Positions 23,252-32,987 of a DNA stretch of 64,000 nucleotides are shown here, piece after piece; within the stretch, counting starts at the first letter, position 1, and every line of letters begins with the position of its first letter. The DNA lies in assembly GCF_017873095.1 (NCBI RefSeq), contig NZ_JAGGJU010000001.1:124001-188000 (forward strand), read 5' to 3'. Origin of the DNA: Heterorhizobium halophytocola. Its GTDB lineage: Bacteria; Pseudomonadota; Alphaproteobacteria; Rhizobiales; Rhizobiaceae. Position numbers and translations under genes: made by a program. The notes below the pieces were generated by a model. It was not told where the DNA came from and searched no databases. It saw only the letters and a program-made list of their open reading frames with translations.

Positions 23252-25597
23252 TCAGCCGCCGCTGGTGCCGAGGGCCGCCCATTCCTTGATCGCCTTGTCG
23301 AAATCGGCCTTACCGGCGGCGCCCTTGTCGAGCGTGATCAGCGCGCGGCGACCATTGCGGTAGGTGACGGGGATGTCGATCCAGTCCCGATCGCGCATCA
23401 GCTCGATATTGCGCTGCACGACATCCTTGAAATCGTTGAGCGCGATCAGGAAGGTGTCGTCGGTGATCCGGGCCGGAACGGCGACCAGCGGATCGCCGCG
23501 GTCCTGCTCGGTCTTCTTCATCGCCACACGCTGGACGTCCTGGATTGCGCCGCCCTCGAAGTTTGGCGGAACGGAGAAGACGATCTCGATCAGATGGCTG
23601 GCCGGCAGCGAATTGTCAGCATTGCGCTTGAAGGTGATCAGCGCGCTGAGACCCGAATCCGGGATCACAAGCTTGCCCTGCACTTCCGGTTCCGCACGGC
23701 CATTCTCGCCGGTCTCGCTGACCAGGCTCCACTCGACCCGGCCGGTATGGGCGGTCGGGGTCGCCTGCCCGATGCGTTCCTCGTAAAGCAGGGCCTTCTG
23801 GCCCCCTTCAAGGGCTGCGGCATTTTCGGTCGTCGGTCCGGCCCCCTGATTGGCACCGGCACCATCGGCAGCGGCGCCACTGCCGGCGGCCGCGGTCTCG
23901 TTGCTCGGGGCCGATGTCTGCTGGGCGACGGAGCGTCCCTCGCCGGCGCTCGAGGCCGGTGCCTCGCCCTCGTCGACCTCGGTTCCATCGGTCTGCAGCC
24001 GCTGGGTGAACTTGCCGGACGTCTCGCCATCAGCAAGCGCCGGCGGCGCCGTCTCTGCCGGCTGGTCGTTGGAGGCCGTGTCGGTGCCAGCCCCGCTGTC
24101 GGTCTCGGCGGGCGTCGTCGCCTCCGGCGCAAGGTCGGTCGTCGTATCCGCGACCGGGGTCTGCGCCGTGTCGTCCGCCGTGGACGCGCCGGTCATGTCG
24201 GCGATCATCACCTGGATGGCATCGCGGTTGGACCAGGCAGCGTAACCGCCGCCGGCAATCACCACGAGGACTGCGACCGAAAGCACCAGCGGCATGACGC
24301 TGCGGCGCGGACGCGGCTTGGTCCGCTTCTGCCCATAGGCGGCATTGCTTGCCGCCCCGGCGAGCAATGCCTCGTCGGTGGCGGGCTCTGCGGACTCGGG
24401 GAAGGTGACGCCGCCATCATCGATCATCGGATCGTTGTCTGTCGCCTCCAGATGCTCGTCGATCTCCGACTGGTTCGCAGCGGCGTTCTCGGCAAACCAC
24501 TGGGCAAAGGCATCGTGGTTTTCGGCAGGCGCCGGTGCGGCGGCCGCTTCCGGTTCCCACTGCAGCAGGTCGAGCGAAGGCTGGTTCGAGCGGGCAGCCG
24601 CATCGGCCGGCGCATGGGTGTGCGCCAGCAGATCGAATTCGTCGCGCGCGGCTTCCGTCTCGCGGCTGTCCAGCCCGCCGCCATGCGGAATGTCGACGCT
24701 CGGCTCACCGCGCAGAGCGGTTTCAGGCGACAAAGTCGGTTCCGGCTCGCCCGCCGGTGCTTCGAAGACGGCGGGCGCCTCCAGCTCCGGTTCGAAATGG
24801 CCGCTGGCGGGCATCGTTGCGTTCGACGCCAGCGTTTCCCGCTCCCGGCTGGCCTCATAGAGCTCCCAGGCTGCGACCGTGTCCTCGCTCGGGGCGCCCT
24901 CGGCCGCCTCCTGCTCCTCGCCATGGGCGGAAAACTCGGCAACCCCGCCGGGCAGTTCGGAGACCGGCACGAAGCCATCGACCTGCTCTTCCGCTTCCGT
25001 CGCATAGTCGATATCGGAGGCTGCCCGCTCGGCGGGCCAGTCGAGCGCTGCCACCCGCTTTTCCGATGTCTCGGGGGTCACGGCAGGCGGCGAAATCGGT
25101 TCGGACGGGCCCTCATAGGCCCAATCGACCGGGCCGGTGTCCCGTGCATCGACCGAGGGCGCCTCGACGACGCTGTCGCGCGGCGGCTCCGGCTCGACCG
25201 GCTCGGGCTCCGTGACCGGCTCGACCGGCGTCGGCTCCACGACCGGCGGCAGCGGCTGGCTTGCGGCGATCCGGGGCTCTGTTTCTGGTTCTGGTTCTGG
25301 TTCTGGCTCTGGTGCTGGCACAGGCGCTGCGGCAGGGATGACCGGAGGCGGCTCTGCCACCACGGGAGCTTCATCCGCCGGCAGTGCCTCGGCATATTCG
25401 GCGTCGACTTCGACGATTGCCGCTTCGAGCTTGTCGAGCTGGCGGGCAAGCAGTTCGTCCGACGGACGCGGATTCATGCTTTCCAATTGCCGCCGGACGG
25501 CCGTGCGTGCCTTGTCGTAGACCTTCTCACGCATTTCAGGCGTGTTGCTGGAAAGGCCCGAAACCGCGCGACGAATTACTGCGATGAAGTCAGCCAT
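23252..25597 (-). CDS. Large single-span membrane protein, disordered cytoplasmic half
   Basis: The 781-residue protein has three zones. An N-terminal helical domain of about 65 residues (MADFIAVIRRAVSGLSSNTP, then MREKVYDKARTAVRRQLESM) is followed by a long Pro/Glu/Ala-rich stretch to about residue 430 that should be disordered, including an EP repeat. A single membrane helix (MPLVLSVAVLVVIAGGGYAA, about 433-455) leads through another low-complexity linker to a compact C-terminal domain of about 180 residues (VEWSLVSETGENGRAEPEVQ to RALITLDKGAAGKADFDKAI). No known family is evident to me. Its place between rpoH and purA recalls other rhizobia. Function unknown. Confidence 0.75.
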   Translation of the reverse strand: MADFIAVIRRAVSGLSSNTPEMREKVYDKARTAVRRQLESMNPRPSDELLARQLDKLEAAIVEVDAEYAEALPADEAPVVAEPPPVIPAAAPVPAPEPEPEPEPETEPRIAASQPLPPVVEPTPVEPVTEPEPVEPEPPRDSVVEAPSVDARDTGPVDWAYEGPSEPISPPAVTPETSEKRVAALDWPAERAASDIDYATEAEEQVDGFVPVSELPGGVAEFSAHGEEQEAAEGAPSEDTVAAWELYEASRERETLASNATMPASGHFEPELEAPAVFEAPAGEPEPTLSPETALRGEPSVDIPHGGGLDSRETEAARDEFDLLAHTHAPADAAARSNQPSLDLLQWEPEAAAAPAPAENHDAFAQWFAENAAANQSEIDEHLEATDNDPMIDDGGVTFPESAEPATDEALLAGAASNAAYGQKRTKPRPRRSVMPLVLSVAVLVVIAGGGYAAWSNRDAIQVMIADMTGASTADDTAQTPVADTTTDLAPEATTPAETDSGAGTDTASNDQPAETAPPALADGETSGKFTQRLQTDGTEVDEGEAPASSAGEGRSVAQQTSAPSNETAAAGSGAAADGAGANQGAGPTTENAAALEGGQKALLYEERIGQATPTAHTGRVEWSLVSETGENGRAEPEVQGKLVIPDSGLSALITFKRNADNSLPASHLIEIVFSVPPNFEGGAIQDVQRVAMKKTEQDRGDPLVAVPARITDDTFLIALNDFKDVVQRNIELMRDRDWIDIPVTYRNGRRALITLDKGAAGKADFDKAIKEWAALGTSGG
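25281..25319 (-). repeat. Hexanucleotide tandem repeat (Glu-Pro run)
   Basis: A run of six-base units close to GGTTCT (plus strand) encodes alternating Glu and Pro in the disordered part of the large membrane protein. Such runs are prone to slippage, in-frame because the unit is six bases. Confidence 0.7.
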
Positions 25598-25657
25598 CAG
25601 AACTTTCTCTTGAACGCTGCCCGGGCAACGTTACAAAAAACATAAAGAGGTAAGACA

Positions 25658-26956
<1,299 letters not shown>

Positions 26957-27178
26957 TTCTAAAGATCCTGTCTTTCTACACCCTTGCCATGCAATCAGAG
27001 CGACTGTACGGCCCTGAGCAAACCCGCGCATCTATAATGTGTTGTTCTCAGGAAAGCGACCGGTTTGTGCCCAGCAATTTGGCTTTTTACGTGACAAACA
27101 AGCATGCCTCGCCTATTGCCCACAACCTTGTTGTCGACGGACGCCCACCGTCGCCCTAGTAAACGCTGATGGTATGAA

Positions 27179-28078
27179 GTGTCCGGCAGATCCTACCTGT
27201 TCCTCATCGTGACAACCCTGCTTTGGGGTGGCAATGCAGCCTTCGGCAAGATGGCCGTCGGCCATGTCAGCCCGATGGTGCTGACGCTGTCGCGATGGAT
27301 CCTGGCGCTGGCGATCATCTCGGCGATCGCGGGGCCGCAATTGCGCCGCGACTGGCCACTGATTCGCCGAAACCTCCATATCCTTCTCGGTCTCGGTGCC
27401 GTCGGCTATACCGCCTTCAACGGCTTCCTCTATTCCGCCCTGCAATACACCACCGGCGTCAACGGCGCGATCGAACAGGGCGGCATTCCGGTGCTGATCT
27501 TCGTGCTGAACTTCGTGTTGTTCCGCGTGCCCGTGACCGCCGTCCAGATCGCAGGCTTCGCCATCAGCTTTTTCGGCGTGGTTTTGACGGCAAGCCACGG
27601 CGACCTTGCGACCCTCGCCCAGCTCAACCTCAATTACGGCGACGCGCTGCTGCTGGTGGCGGTGCTGGCCTATGCCCTCTACACGGTTGGCCTGCGCTGG
27701 AAGCCGGCCATCCACTGGAAGAGCATGATGGCGGCGGCCTCACTGGGGGCGGCCATCGCCGCGGTGCCCCCGCTTCTCTACGAGATCGCCCAGGCGAAGG
27801 CGATCTGGCCCGACCATATCGGCATCGGGGTCATTCTCTATACGGCGATCTTCCCCTCGCTGGTCTCGCAGATCCTCTACATCAAGGGTGTCGAAGGCAT
27901 CGGCGCCAACCGGGCCGGGCTGTTCATCAACCTGGTTCCGGTCTTCGGCACCGGCCTTTCGGTGCTGCTGAACGGCGAGCGGCTGGAGCCATTCCACTTT
28001 CTGGCCCTGGTCCTGGTGATCGGCGGCATCGCCATTTCCGAATGGGGCAAGCCGAGGCCGGTCGAAACCATCCAATGA
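27179..28078 (+). CDS. EamA/DMT-family transporter
   Basis: The 299-residue protein has ten hydrophobic segments arranged as two EamA repeats: the first begins YLFLIVTTLLWGGNAAFGKM, the second YGDALLLVAVLAYALYTVGL. The end of repeat two (FINLVPVFGTGLSVLLNGER) is the typical DMT glycine/proline motif. Such proteins export metabolites or amino acids; the substrate is not predictable. The GTG at 27179 is the only sensible start in frame. It is divergent from purA. Confidence 0.88.
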   Translation: MSGRSYLFLIVTTLLWGGNAAFGKMAVGHVSPMVLTLSRWILALAIISAIAGPQLRRDWPLIRRNLHILLGLGAVGYTAFNGFLYSALQYTTGVNGAIEQGGIPVLIFVLNFVLFRVPVTAVQIAGFAISFFGVVLTASHGDLATLAQLNLNYGDALLLVAVLAYALYTVGLRWKPAIHWKSMMAAASLGAAIAAVPPLLYEIAQAKAIWPDHIGIGVILYTAIFPSLVSQILYIKGVEGIGANRAGLFINLVPVFGTGLSVLLNGERLEPFHFLALVLVIGGIAISEWGKPRPVETIQ

Positions 28079-28116
28079 AAAAAGTCCGCCAGTCCCTTTG
28101 GAGGATCATGGCGGAC
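28078..28116 (-). terminator. Terminator of the cysteine proteinase gene
   Basis: On the minus strand GTCCGCCA / TGGCGGAC (8 pairs, 17-base loop, 28084-28116) is followed by TTTTTT. It lies about 105 bases after the stop of the gene at 28221 and also just after the DMT gene end. Confidence 0.65.
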
Positions 28117-28220
28117 AGGAGGCAGAGCGGGGGGACGAACAGCGCTCGTCCGCAAATCTTTCAGGCCGTCGGGCCGCCGGGCATGGGCATTGCCGCAAGG
28201 ACCGGCGGTATCGTTTCGAA

Positions 28221-28820
28221 TTACATCGTGTACCAGAGGCGCGGATTGTCCGAGGACTGGATCTTCTCCCAGTGCAGCGCAACGGTCTGCCAGGGCTTGA
28301 CGAGCGTGGTGCGGTTGTCGAGCACCAGGTCGCCGGCGCTGGTCTTGACCACCAGCACGGCATGGCCCTCGCCCGAATAGGTCCGCGCAACGGCAATCCT
28401 GAGAGCGCTCGACGGCCAGCCGAGCGCGATCAGCCGCTGGCGCTTGGCAAGCGCGAATTCCTCGCAGTCGCCGGAGGTGACATTGACCTGCCAGACATCG
28501 CCACCGAGCCCTGCGGCATCGTGAACCGGCCGGATCTGCTGGTTGATGCGCCGGTTGACGGCAAACAGCTGACCACGCTTGGCGCGGTTGAGATGGACCA
28601 GAGAGGTGCCGCCGCGGCTGTTGCATTCACCCGGATAGGTCATGCAGAATTTCACATAGGCAAAGGGCGCAAGTGTCGGCCGGTCAACCCTGATGAAGCT
28701 GACGCCCGGCGCGCTGGCGAGATTGCGGGCGAGACCACCCGGTCCTGCCGCTTCCGCAGAAAATGCAAAAGCCAGTCCTGCCACCGCCGAGACGGCCGCG
28801 ATGAGCATCTTCTTCCACAT
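28221..28820 (-). CDS. Periplasmic transglutaminase-like cysteine proteinase (BTLCP, LapG-like)
   Basis: This 199-residue protein has a signal peptide (MWKKMLIAAVSAVAGLAFAF, then SAEA-AGPGG) and the BTLCP/Peptidase_C93 fold. The catalytic triad is visible: Cys in VTSGDCEEFALAKRQRL, His in GEGHAVLVVKTSAGD, Asp in LVLDNRTTLV. The best studied member, LapG, cuts large surface adhesins under c-di-GMP control. No LapD or adhesin gene is seen here, so the target is unknown. Start ATG 28820 is chosen because GGGGA lies six bases upstream; ATG 28826 is too close. Confidence 0.82.
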   Translation of the reverse strand: MWKKMLIAAVSAVAGLAFAFSAEAAGPGGLARNLASAPGVSFIRVDRPTLAPFAYVKFCMTYPGECNSRGGTSLVHLNRAKRGQLFAVNRRINQQIRPVHDAAGLGGDVWQVNVTSGDCEEFALAKRQRLIALGWPSSALRIAVARTYSGEGHAVLVVKTSAGDLVLDNRTTLVKPWQTVALHWEKIQSSDNPRLWYTM

Positions 28821-29170
28821 GAGCATTCCCCGTTCGCGTTTGCGGTCACGCCGTTTGCGGCGCCTGTCGCTGACTATGCCCGGCTTTGCGCCTGGGACGG
28901 GAGCAGTGCGTGTCTGGTTATCGGCAGGCCACTACGTCTCCGTGTGAAGAACCCTACGCATATCCATTTGCGAGACACTTAAACGGATATCTCCAATTTT
29001 ATCGATCTGCATCTTTTTGGGTCAAAACGGGCCAGTTGTGCCGGTCCGCGCTGCGGTCCCGGCCTGCAGGACCGTGAAGAGCGAAGGCTTGCAATCCCCG
29101 CCATTTGCCCGGATAGAATGGCGCTGCGCAACCAGGGAGCGCATCCGACCGAGCCGCCAGGGGGACACGC
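28821..29170. other. Intergenic region without a recognisable gene
   Basis: The 350 bases between the divergent proteinase and polysaccharide ligase genes contain no convincing coding region. Short open frames lack ribosome sites and family resemblance. The part near 28950-29035 is less GC-rich and could hold promoters, but I see no clear -35/-10 pair. Confidence 0.5.
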
Positions 29171-30586
29171 GTGAGGACACAGACGGGCTTGGCCGCCGGC
29201 CCGGCGCTGCACATTCCGGCGGAGCGGGCCATCATCGGGCTGTTCACCGTGACCGTGCTGTTCGGCCTCATGGCCTTCGGTGCCGCGCGGCTGGAAGTCC
29301 AGGCACTGCTGACCATATGCTCCGCAATCCTTGGCGCAGTCACGGTTTGCCTTTACGGCATCCCGGCGACGAGCCGGCCTCTTGCCGCGGCAGCCTTCGC
29401 CATTGCCGGTTTCCTGGCAGCCCTTGCGCTGCTCCAGACCATCGACCTTTCCGCCATCGGCGTCAGCAACCCGGCCTGGGACGAAGCCGACAGGCTGACG
29501 GCCATTGGCGGGTCCCACCTCTCGGTGGCGCCGGCCGAAACACGCAGCGCCCTGCTGCAGATCGCCTATCCCTTCCTGATCTTTGTCTCCGGCCTTGCCC
29601 TGTCGCGCACCGACGCCGATGCCGAACGGCTGTTGCGCGGCATTGTGATCGGCGCCGGAGGACTGGCGGTCGTGACCCTGATCGGCTTCCTCGTCTATCC
29701 GGACCGACTGATGCTCACCGACAAGGTGCATTATATCGGCGACTTCACCGCAAGCTTCGTCAACCGCAATTCCGCCGCCACTTTTCTCGGGGTCACCGCC
29801 TTGGCGCTTGCGACACTGGCCTGGCGCGACGCCCGCGATGGCGGGCTGGCACAGGGGATGGTGCCGAAGCGCCAGCATGACCGGTGCCGGCGCAGGCTCG
29901 TTCTAGGCGGGCTGCTGGCGCTCCTCTGCCTCACCGGCCTGATGCTGACGAGATCGCGCGGCGGCATAGCTGCGAGTGCCGTGGCGGCGCTGGCCCTGGT
30001 CCCCCTGCTCACCGGCGCCTGGCATCTGGGTCGCTACAGGTTCAGCCGGGCAACCGGACGCCGGATGCGGCTCGCCGGCATGACGATCGCGATCCTGGCG
30101 ACAGTCTTGATTATGTGGTCCATCTCCGGCCGGGTCCAGTTGAGGGCGGAGATACAGGGGCTTGGAGACCAGCGCTTCTGCATCTACCCGCTGGAGGTCA
30201 GGGCCTTTGCCGCACAGTTGCTTGCCGGATACGGGTTCGGCACCTTCGCCCAGGCCTTCCCCGCCTTTCGCGACGGAGCCTGCGGGATCGACGGGATATT
30301 CCAGCGTGGCCACAATGTCTATCTCGAGGGATTGATGGGCTTCGGCCTGAGCTTTGCGCTGGCTGCCGGCTATGGGTTCTACCGCCTGGCGGCCACCTTC
30401 TTCATCGGATGGCGCCAGCGCCGCTCGGCACGCCACTACGCAGCTCTCGGCTTTGCCGTGCTCGCGCTGGTCCTGGTCCATTCCGCGGTCGACTTCTCGG
30501 TGCAGCTTCCGGGCATGGCCGGCTATCTGGCGGCCCTCCTCGCACCACTCTGCGCCCTCAGCCTGATGCGCAATCGGCGCGGATAA
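29171..30586 (+). CDS. O-antigen ligase/polymerase-like membrane protein (Wzy/WaaL)
   Basis: The 471-residue protein has about ten to twelve membrane spans and the Wzy_C-type periplasmic loop: SFVNRNSAATFLGVTALALA, then LTGLMLTRSRGGIAASAVAA and, in the large loop, GYGFGTFAQAFPAFRD, followed by RGHNVYLEGLMGFGL. The SRGG and RGHNxYLE patterns are hallmarks of O-antigen ligase and capsule polymerase proteins. It would polymerise or transfer a surface polysaccharide in the inner membrane. GTG start 29171 follows AGGGGGA. The wza-like gene lies downstream on the same strand. Confidence 0.85.
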   Translation: MRTQTGLAAGPALHIPAERAIIGLFTVTVLFGLMAFGAARLEVQALLTICSAILGAVTVCLYGIPATSRPLAAAAFAIAGFLAALALLQTIDLSAIGVSNPAWDEADRLTAIGGSHLSVAPAETRSALLQIAYPFLIFVSGLALSRTDADAERLLRGIVIGAGGLAVVTLIGFLVYPDRLMLTDKVHYIGDFTASFVNRNSAATFLGVTALALATLAWRDARDGGLAQGMVPKRQHDRCRRRLVLGGLLALLCLTGLMLTRSRGGIAASAVAALALVPLLTGAWHLGRYRFSRATGRRMRLAGMTIAILATVLIMWSISGRVQLRAEIQGLGDQRFCIYPLEVRAFAAQLLAGYGFGTFAQAFPAFRDGACGIDGIFQRGHNVYLEGLMGFGLSFALAAGYGFYRLAATFFIGWRQRRSARHYAALGFAVLALVLVHSAVDFSVQLPGMAGYLAALLAPLCALSLMRNRRG

Positions 30587-30729
30587 AAGTCCGCTTCATC
30601 CAGACCTGTCTCACCACCGCACAGCATCTGCAGCCGGCGTTCGCCCGCCTCTATCAAGTCGCGAGACGAGGCGATGAGCCGCAGACAGTTAATTCTCGCT
30701 GAAACAGCCATCAATGATTTAGAATTTTC

Positions 30730-30751
30730 ATTTTAAGCACAAACTTAAAAT
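30730..30751. promoter_or_regulatory. Inverted repeat upstream of the polysaccharide export gene
   Basis: ATTTTAAG-N6-CTTAAAAT is a perfect eight-base inverted repeat in the AT-rich gap 30587-30940, which has no gene. It lies about 190 bases before the Wza-like start. It could be an operator or a short hairpin; there is no T-run after it that would make a clear terminator. Confidence 0.4.
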
Positions 30752-30796
30752 ACAAAAATCTAATTATACATTAGTTCTTTTTGAGTAATCAACGAA

Positions 30797-30811
30797 TTAA
30801 TCTGTTTTTAG
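30797..30811. promoter_or_regulatory. Weak CtrA-like site upstream of the export gene
   Basis: TTAA (30797) and TTAG (30808) are separated by seven bases, one mismatch from the CtrA consensus, about 130 bases before the Wza-like start. The surrounding DNA is very AT-rich, so a chance match is quite possible. Confidence 0.25.
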
Positions 30812-30940
30812 TTGCAATGCGGCAACACAAAAACATTAACGGATGCACTGCAAAACAAATAATCTGCCTTAAACATTGTCTCACTCAATATAAATATGCA
30901 AAAATTTGCGATATATTACTTTAAAATAATAGGCTCCTGA

Positions 30941-32140
30941 ATGTTGCTCGACAAGAAGTTTATCACACTTGCTGCCGTCGCCACCTTAAGCAGTTGCACA
31001 TCTTTGCCGACATCCGGCCCCTCCTCGGACGCAATCGTCAAGCAGGCTTCGATCACCGTCTCGAACGACCAGAAGAAGACCGGGATCGATTATGTGCTGA
31101 TCGACATCAGCAAGAGCATTCTCCCCTATTTCAAGTCGGAGATCTCCTCGTCGCTGAGCGGCGGCTTCGGCGGCGGGCGCGGCGCGGCCCCGGCCATTCC
31201 GCTCGGGATCGGCGACACGGTTCAGGTGTCGATCTTCGAAGCACAGGCGGGCGGCCTGTTCATTCCGGCCGAAGCCGGCAGCCGTCCCGGCAACTATATC
31301 ACCCTGCCCTCGCAGCAGATCGACAGCTCGGGCATGATCAGCGTGCCCTATGCCGGCAATGTCCGTGCCGGCGGGCGATCCAAGGAAGCCGTGGAACAGC
31401 AGATCGAGGATCTTCTGGCCAACCGCGCCATCGAGCCCCAGGTGGTGATCACGGTCACCGACAGCCGGTCGAGCCAGGTTGCGGTGCTCGGCGACGTCAA
31501 TGCGCCGCAAAAGGTCAGCGTGACGGCGGCCGGCGAGCGGGTACTCGACGTGATCTCGACGGCCGGCGGCATTTCCTCGCCGAGCATCGAGACGACGGTG
31601 ACGCTGCAGCGGCGCGGCCGCACGGCCACCGTTCCCTATGACAAGCTGGTCAAGACCCCGGCCGAGAACATCTATGTCGCTCCGGGGGACATCGTGAATA
31701 TCGATCGCGAGCGGCGCACCTATCTTGCCTTCGGCGCAGCCGGCACCAATGGCCGCTTCGATTTCGAGGAATCCAACCTGACGCTGGCCGAAGCGCTGGC
31801 CAAGGTCGGCGGCGTGCTCGACGATCGGGGCGATCCGGCGGAGGTGGTGCTCTACCGCATGGTCGACCGCCACACGCTCGACAAGCTGGCAATCGACACC
31901 TCGGGACTCGCGGGCGACGAGATCCCGGTCATCTTCCGGGCCAATCTGCGCGACCCCGGCACCTTCTTCGCGGTCAAGCAGTTTGCCATGCAGGACAAGG
32001 ACCTGATCTACGTCTCGAACGCCAAGTCGATCGAACTGGTCAAATTCCTGAGCATCGTCAACTCGGTCACCTCGACAGCCTCGGGTGTCACCAGCGATGC
32101 GCTGACTGTCCGCGACGGAGCGGAAGACCTGACACATTAG
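30941..32140 (+). CDS. Outer-membrane polysaccharide export protein (Wza-like)
   Basis: The 399-residue lipoprotein has a lipobox LSSC with Cys19 after a short hydrophobic segment. The poly_export domain (LGIGDTVQVSIFEAQAGGLF, then GMISVPYAGNVRAGG and EAVEQQIEDLLANRAIEPQV) is followed by SLBB-like parts (VAVLGDVNAPQKVSV and TYLAFGAAG). Proteins of this type form the outer-membrane channel for capsule or exopolysaccharide. It heads a run of same-strand genes ending with the Wzc-like kinase. Confidence 0.9.
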   Translation: MLLDKKFITLAAVATLSSCTSLPTSGPSSDAIVKQASITVSNDQKKTGIDYVLIDISKSILPYFKSEISSSLSGGFGGGRGAAPAIPLGIGDTVQVSIFEAQAGGLFIPAEAGSRPGNYITLPSQQIDSSGMISVPYAGNVRAGGRSKEAVEQQIEDLLANRAIEPQVVITVTDSRSSQVAVLGDVNAPQKVSVTAAGERVLDVISTAGGISSPSIETTVTLQRRGRTATVPYDKLVKTPAENIYVAPGDIVNIDRERRTYLAFGAAGTNGRFDFEESNLTLAEALAKVGGVLDDRGDPAEVVLYRMVDRHTLDKLAIDTSGLAGDEIPVIFRANLRDPGTFFAVKQFAMQDKDLIYVSNAKSIELVKFLSIVNSVTSTASGVTSDALTVRDGAEDLTH

Positions 32141-32262
32141 CGTAACGGAATAACAACGCGGCATTTTCCGCTATAGAGCCCAGGTGCAATGCCGCGTTGC
32201 AAATTCCGGCCAAGTATAATAGGGTTACTTTTATTTTAAAGGCCGCACGAAAGGTCGCTGAC

Positions 32263-32937
32263 ATGACTTTGCATATAACTATTATTCAATACAGCTTGGG
32301 CCTCGCGCTTGCCTATACATTTAGCAACGCTGATTTAAATTCAGCTAATGCGCAGGGCGCGGCCGCCTGCTTCCAGACACCTGCCAGGCTCAGCGACGAG
32401 AACATTGAATCCTTCCTGGCCAATCCGGCAGATCTTCTGAGCCAGAACCCGGCCGGCGGACTTGCACTGTCGACACGGGTCCGCGCCCTTGCGGGGTCGA
32501 GTTCGCAGTCGCTCGATGCGATCATCGCCCAGGTCGGCGGAGCCAACAGCGCGCAGAAATCGGCAATCGGCTCGGGCCTTGCCCGCGCGGCACGGGCCTG
32601 CGCTCCGACGCAGCCGGAATATGCGGCGCTGATCCAGCAGAAGATCGCCGAACTCAACGCGCCCGAAGTGACGGCCGCCTTCCTGTCGGCCTCCAACGAA
32701 GTCCAGACGGCTGCCCTTGGTGGTGGTGACGGCGGTGGAGCGATCGGTGGTGGCGGCGGTGGTGGCGGCGCCATTGGCGGGGCTGGAGCCGGCGGTACCG
32801 GCGGCGGCGGTTCGGGTGGTGTCGGCGGCAGCTCCTCCATCGGCCAGAGCGGCGGCGGCTTCTCCACCGGCGGTGGCGGCAGCTATTCCGCCGGCGGCGG
32901 CGGCGGAACGCGGTTCATCATCAGCCCGACGAACTGA
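32263..32937 (+). CDS. Secreted protein with Gly-rich tail, between wza and wzc
   Basis: The 224-residue protein starts with a hydrophobic segment (ITIIQYSLGLALAYTFSNA) that may be a signal peptide ending near NAQG. A helical domain follows (LSDENIESFLANPADLLSQN to LNAPEVTAAFLSASNEVQ) with two Cys residues (CFQTP and RACAP) that could pair. The last 60 residues are mostly Gly with Ser and Ala. No family recognised. Its position suggests an accessory part of polysaccharide export or attachment. Start ATG 32263 has AAAGG upstream; an earlier TTG in frame lacks a ribosome site. Confidence 0.7.
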   Translation: MTLHITIIQYSLGLALAYTFSNADLNSANAQGAAACFQTPARLSDENIESFLANPADLLSQNPAGGLALSTRVRALAGSSSQSLDAIIAQVGGANSAQKSAIGSGLARAARACAPTQPEYAALIQQKIAELNAPEVTAAFLSASNEVQTAALGGGDGGGAIGGGGGGGGAIGGAGAGGTGGGGSGGVGGSSSIGQSGGGFSTGGGGSYSAGGGGGTRFIISPTN

Positions 32938-32987
32938 TCGCGACGTCTCAGATACCAGTATTGCGTCGACATTTGCGAGGTTAGGAC

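Noticed and set aside
23213..25645. An 810-codon open frame on the plus strand opposite the large membrane protein gene
   Set aside because: It is an antisense shadow in GC-rich DNA. It shows no domain, is Arg/Gly-rich, and its opposite strand encodes a protein with a clear membrane helix and a well-placed terminator.
28886..29077. Small 63-codon open frame in the gap before the polysaccharide ligase
   Set aside because: No ribosome site and no recognisable protein features; composition suggests chance.
32716..32920. GGT/GGC-rich repeats as a CRISPR or minisatellite array
   Set aside because: The repetition comes from Gly codons in one reading frame and has no regular repeat-spacer pattern.
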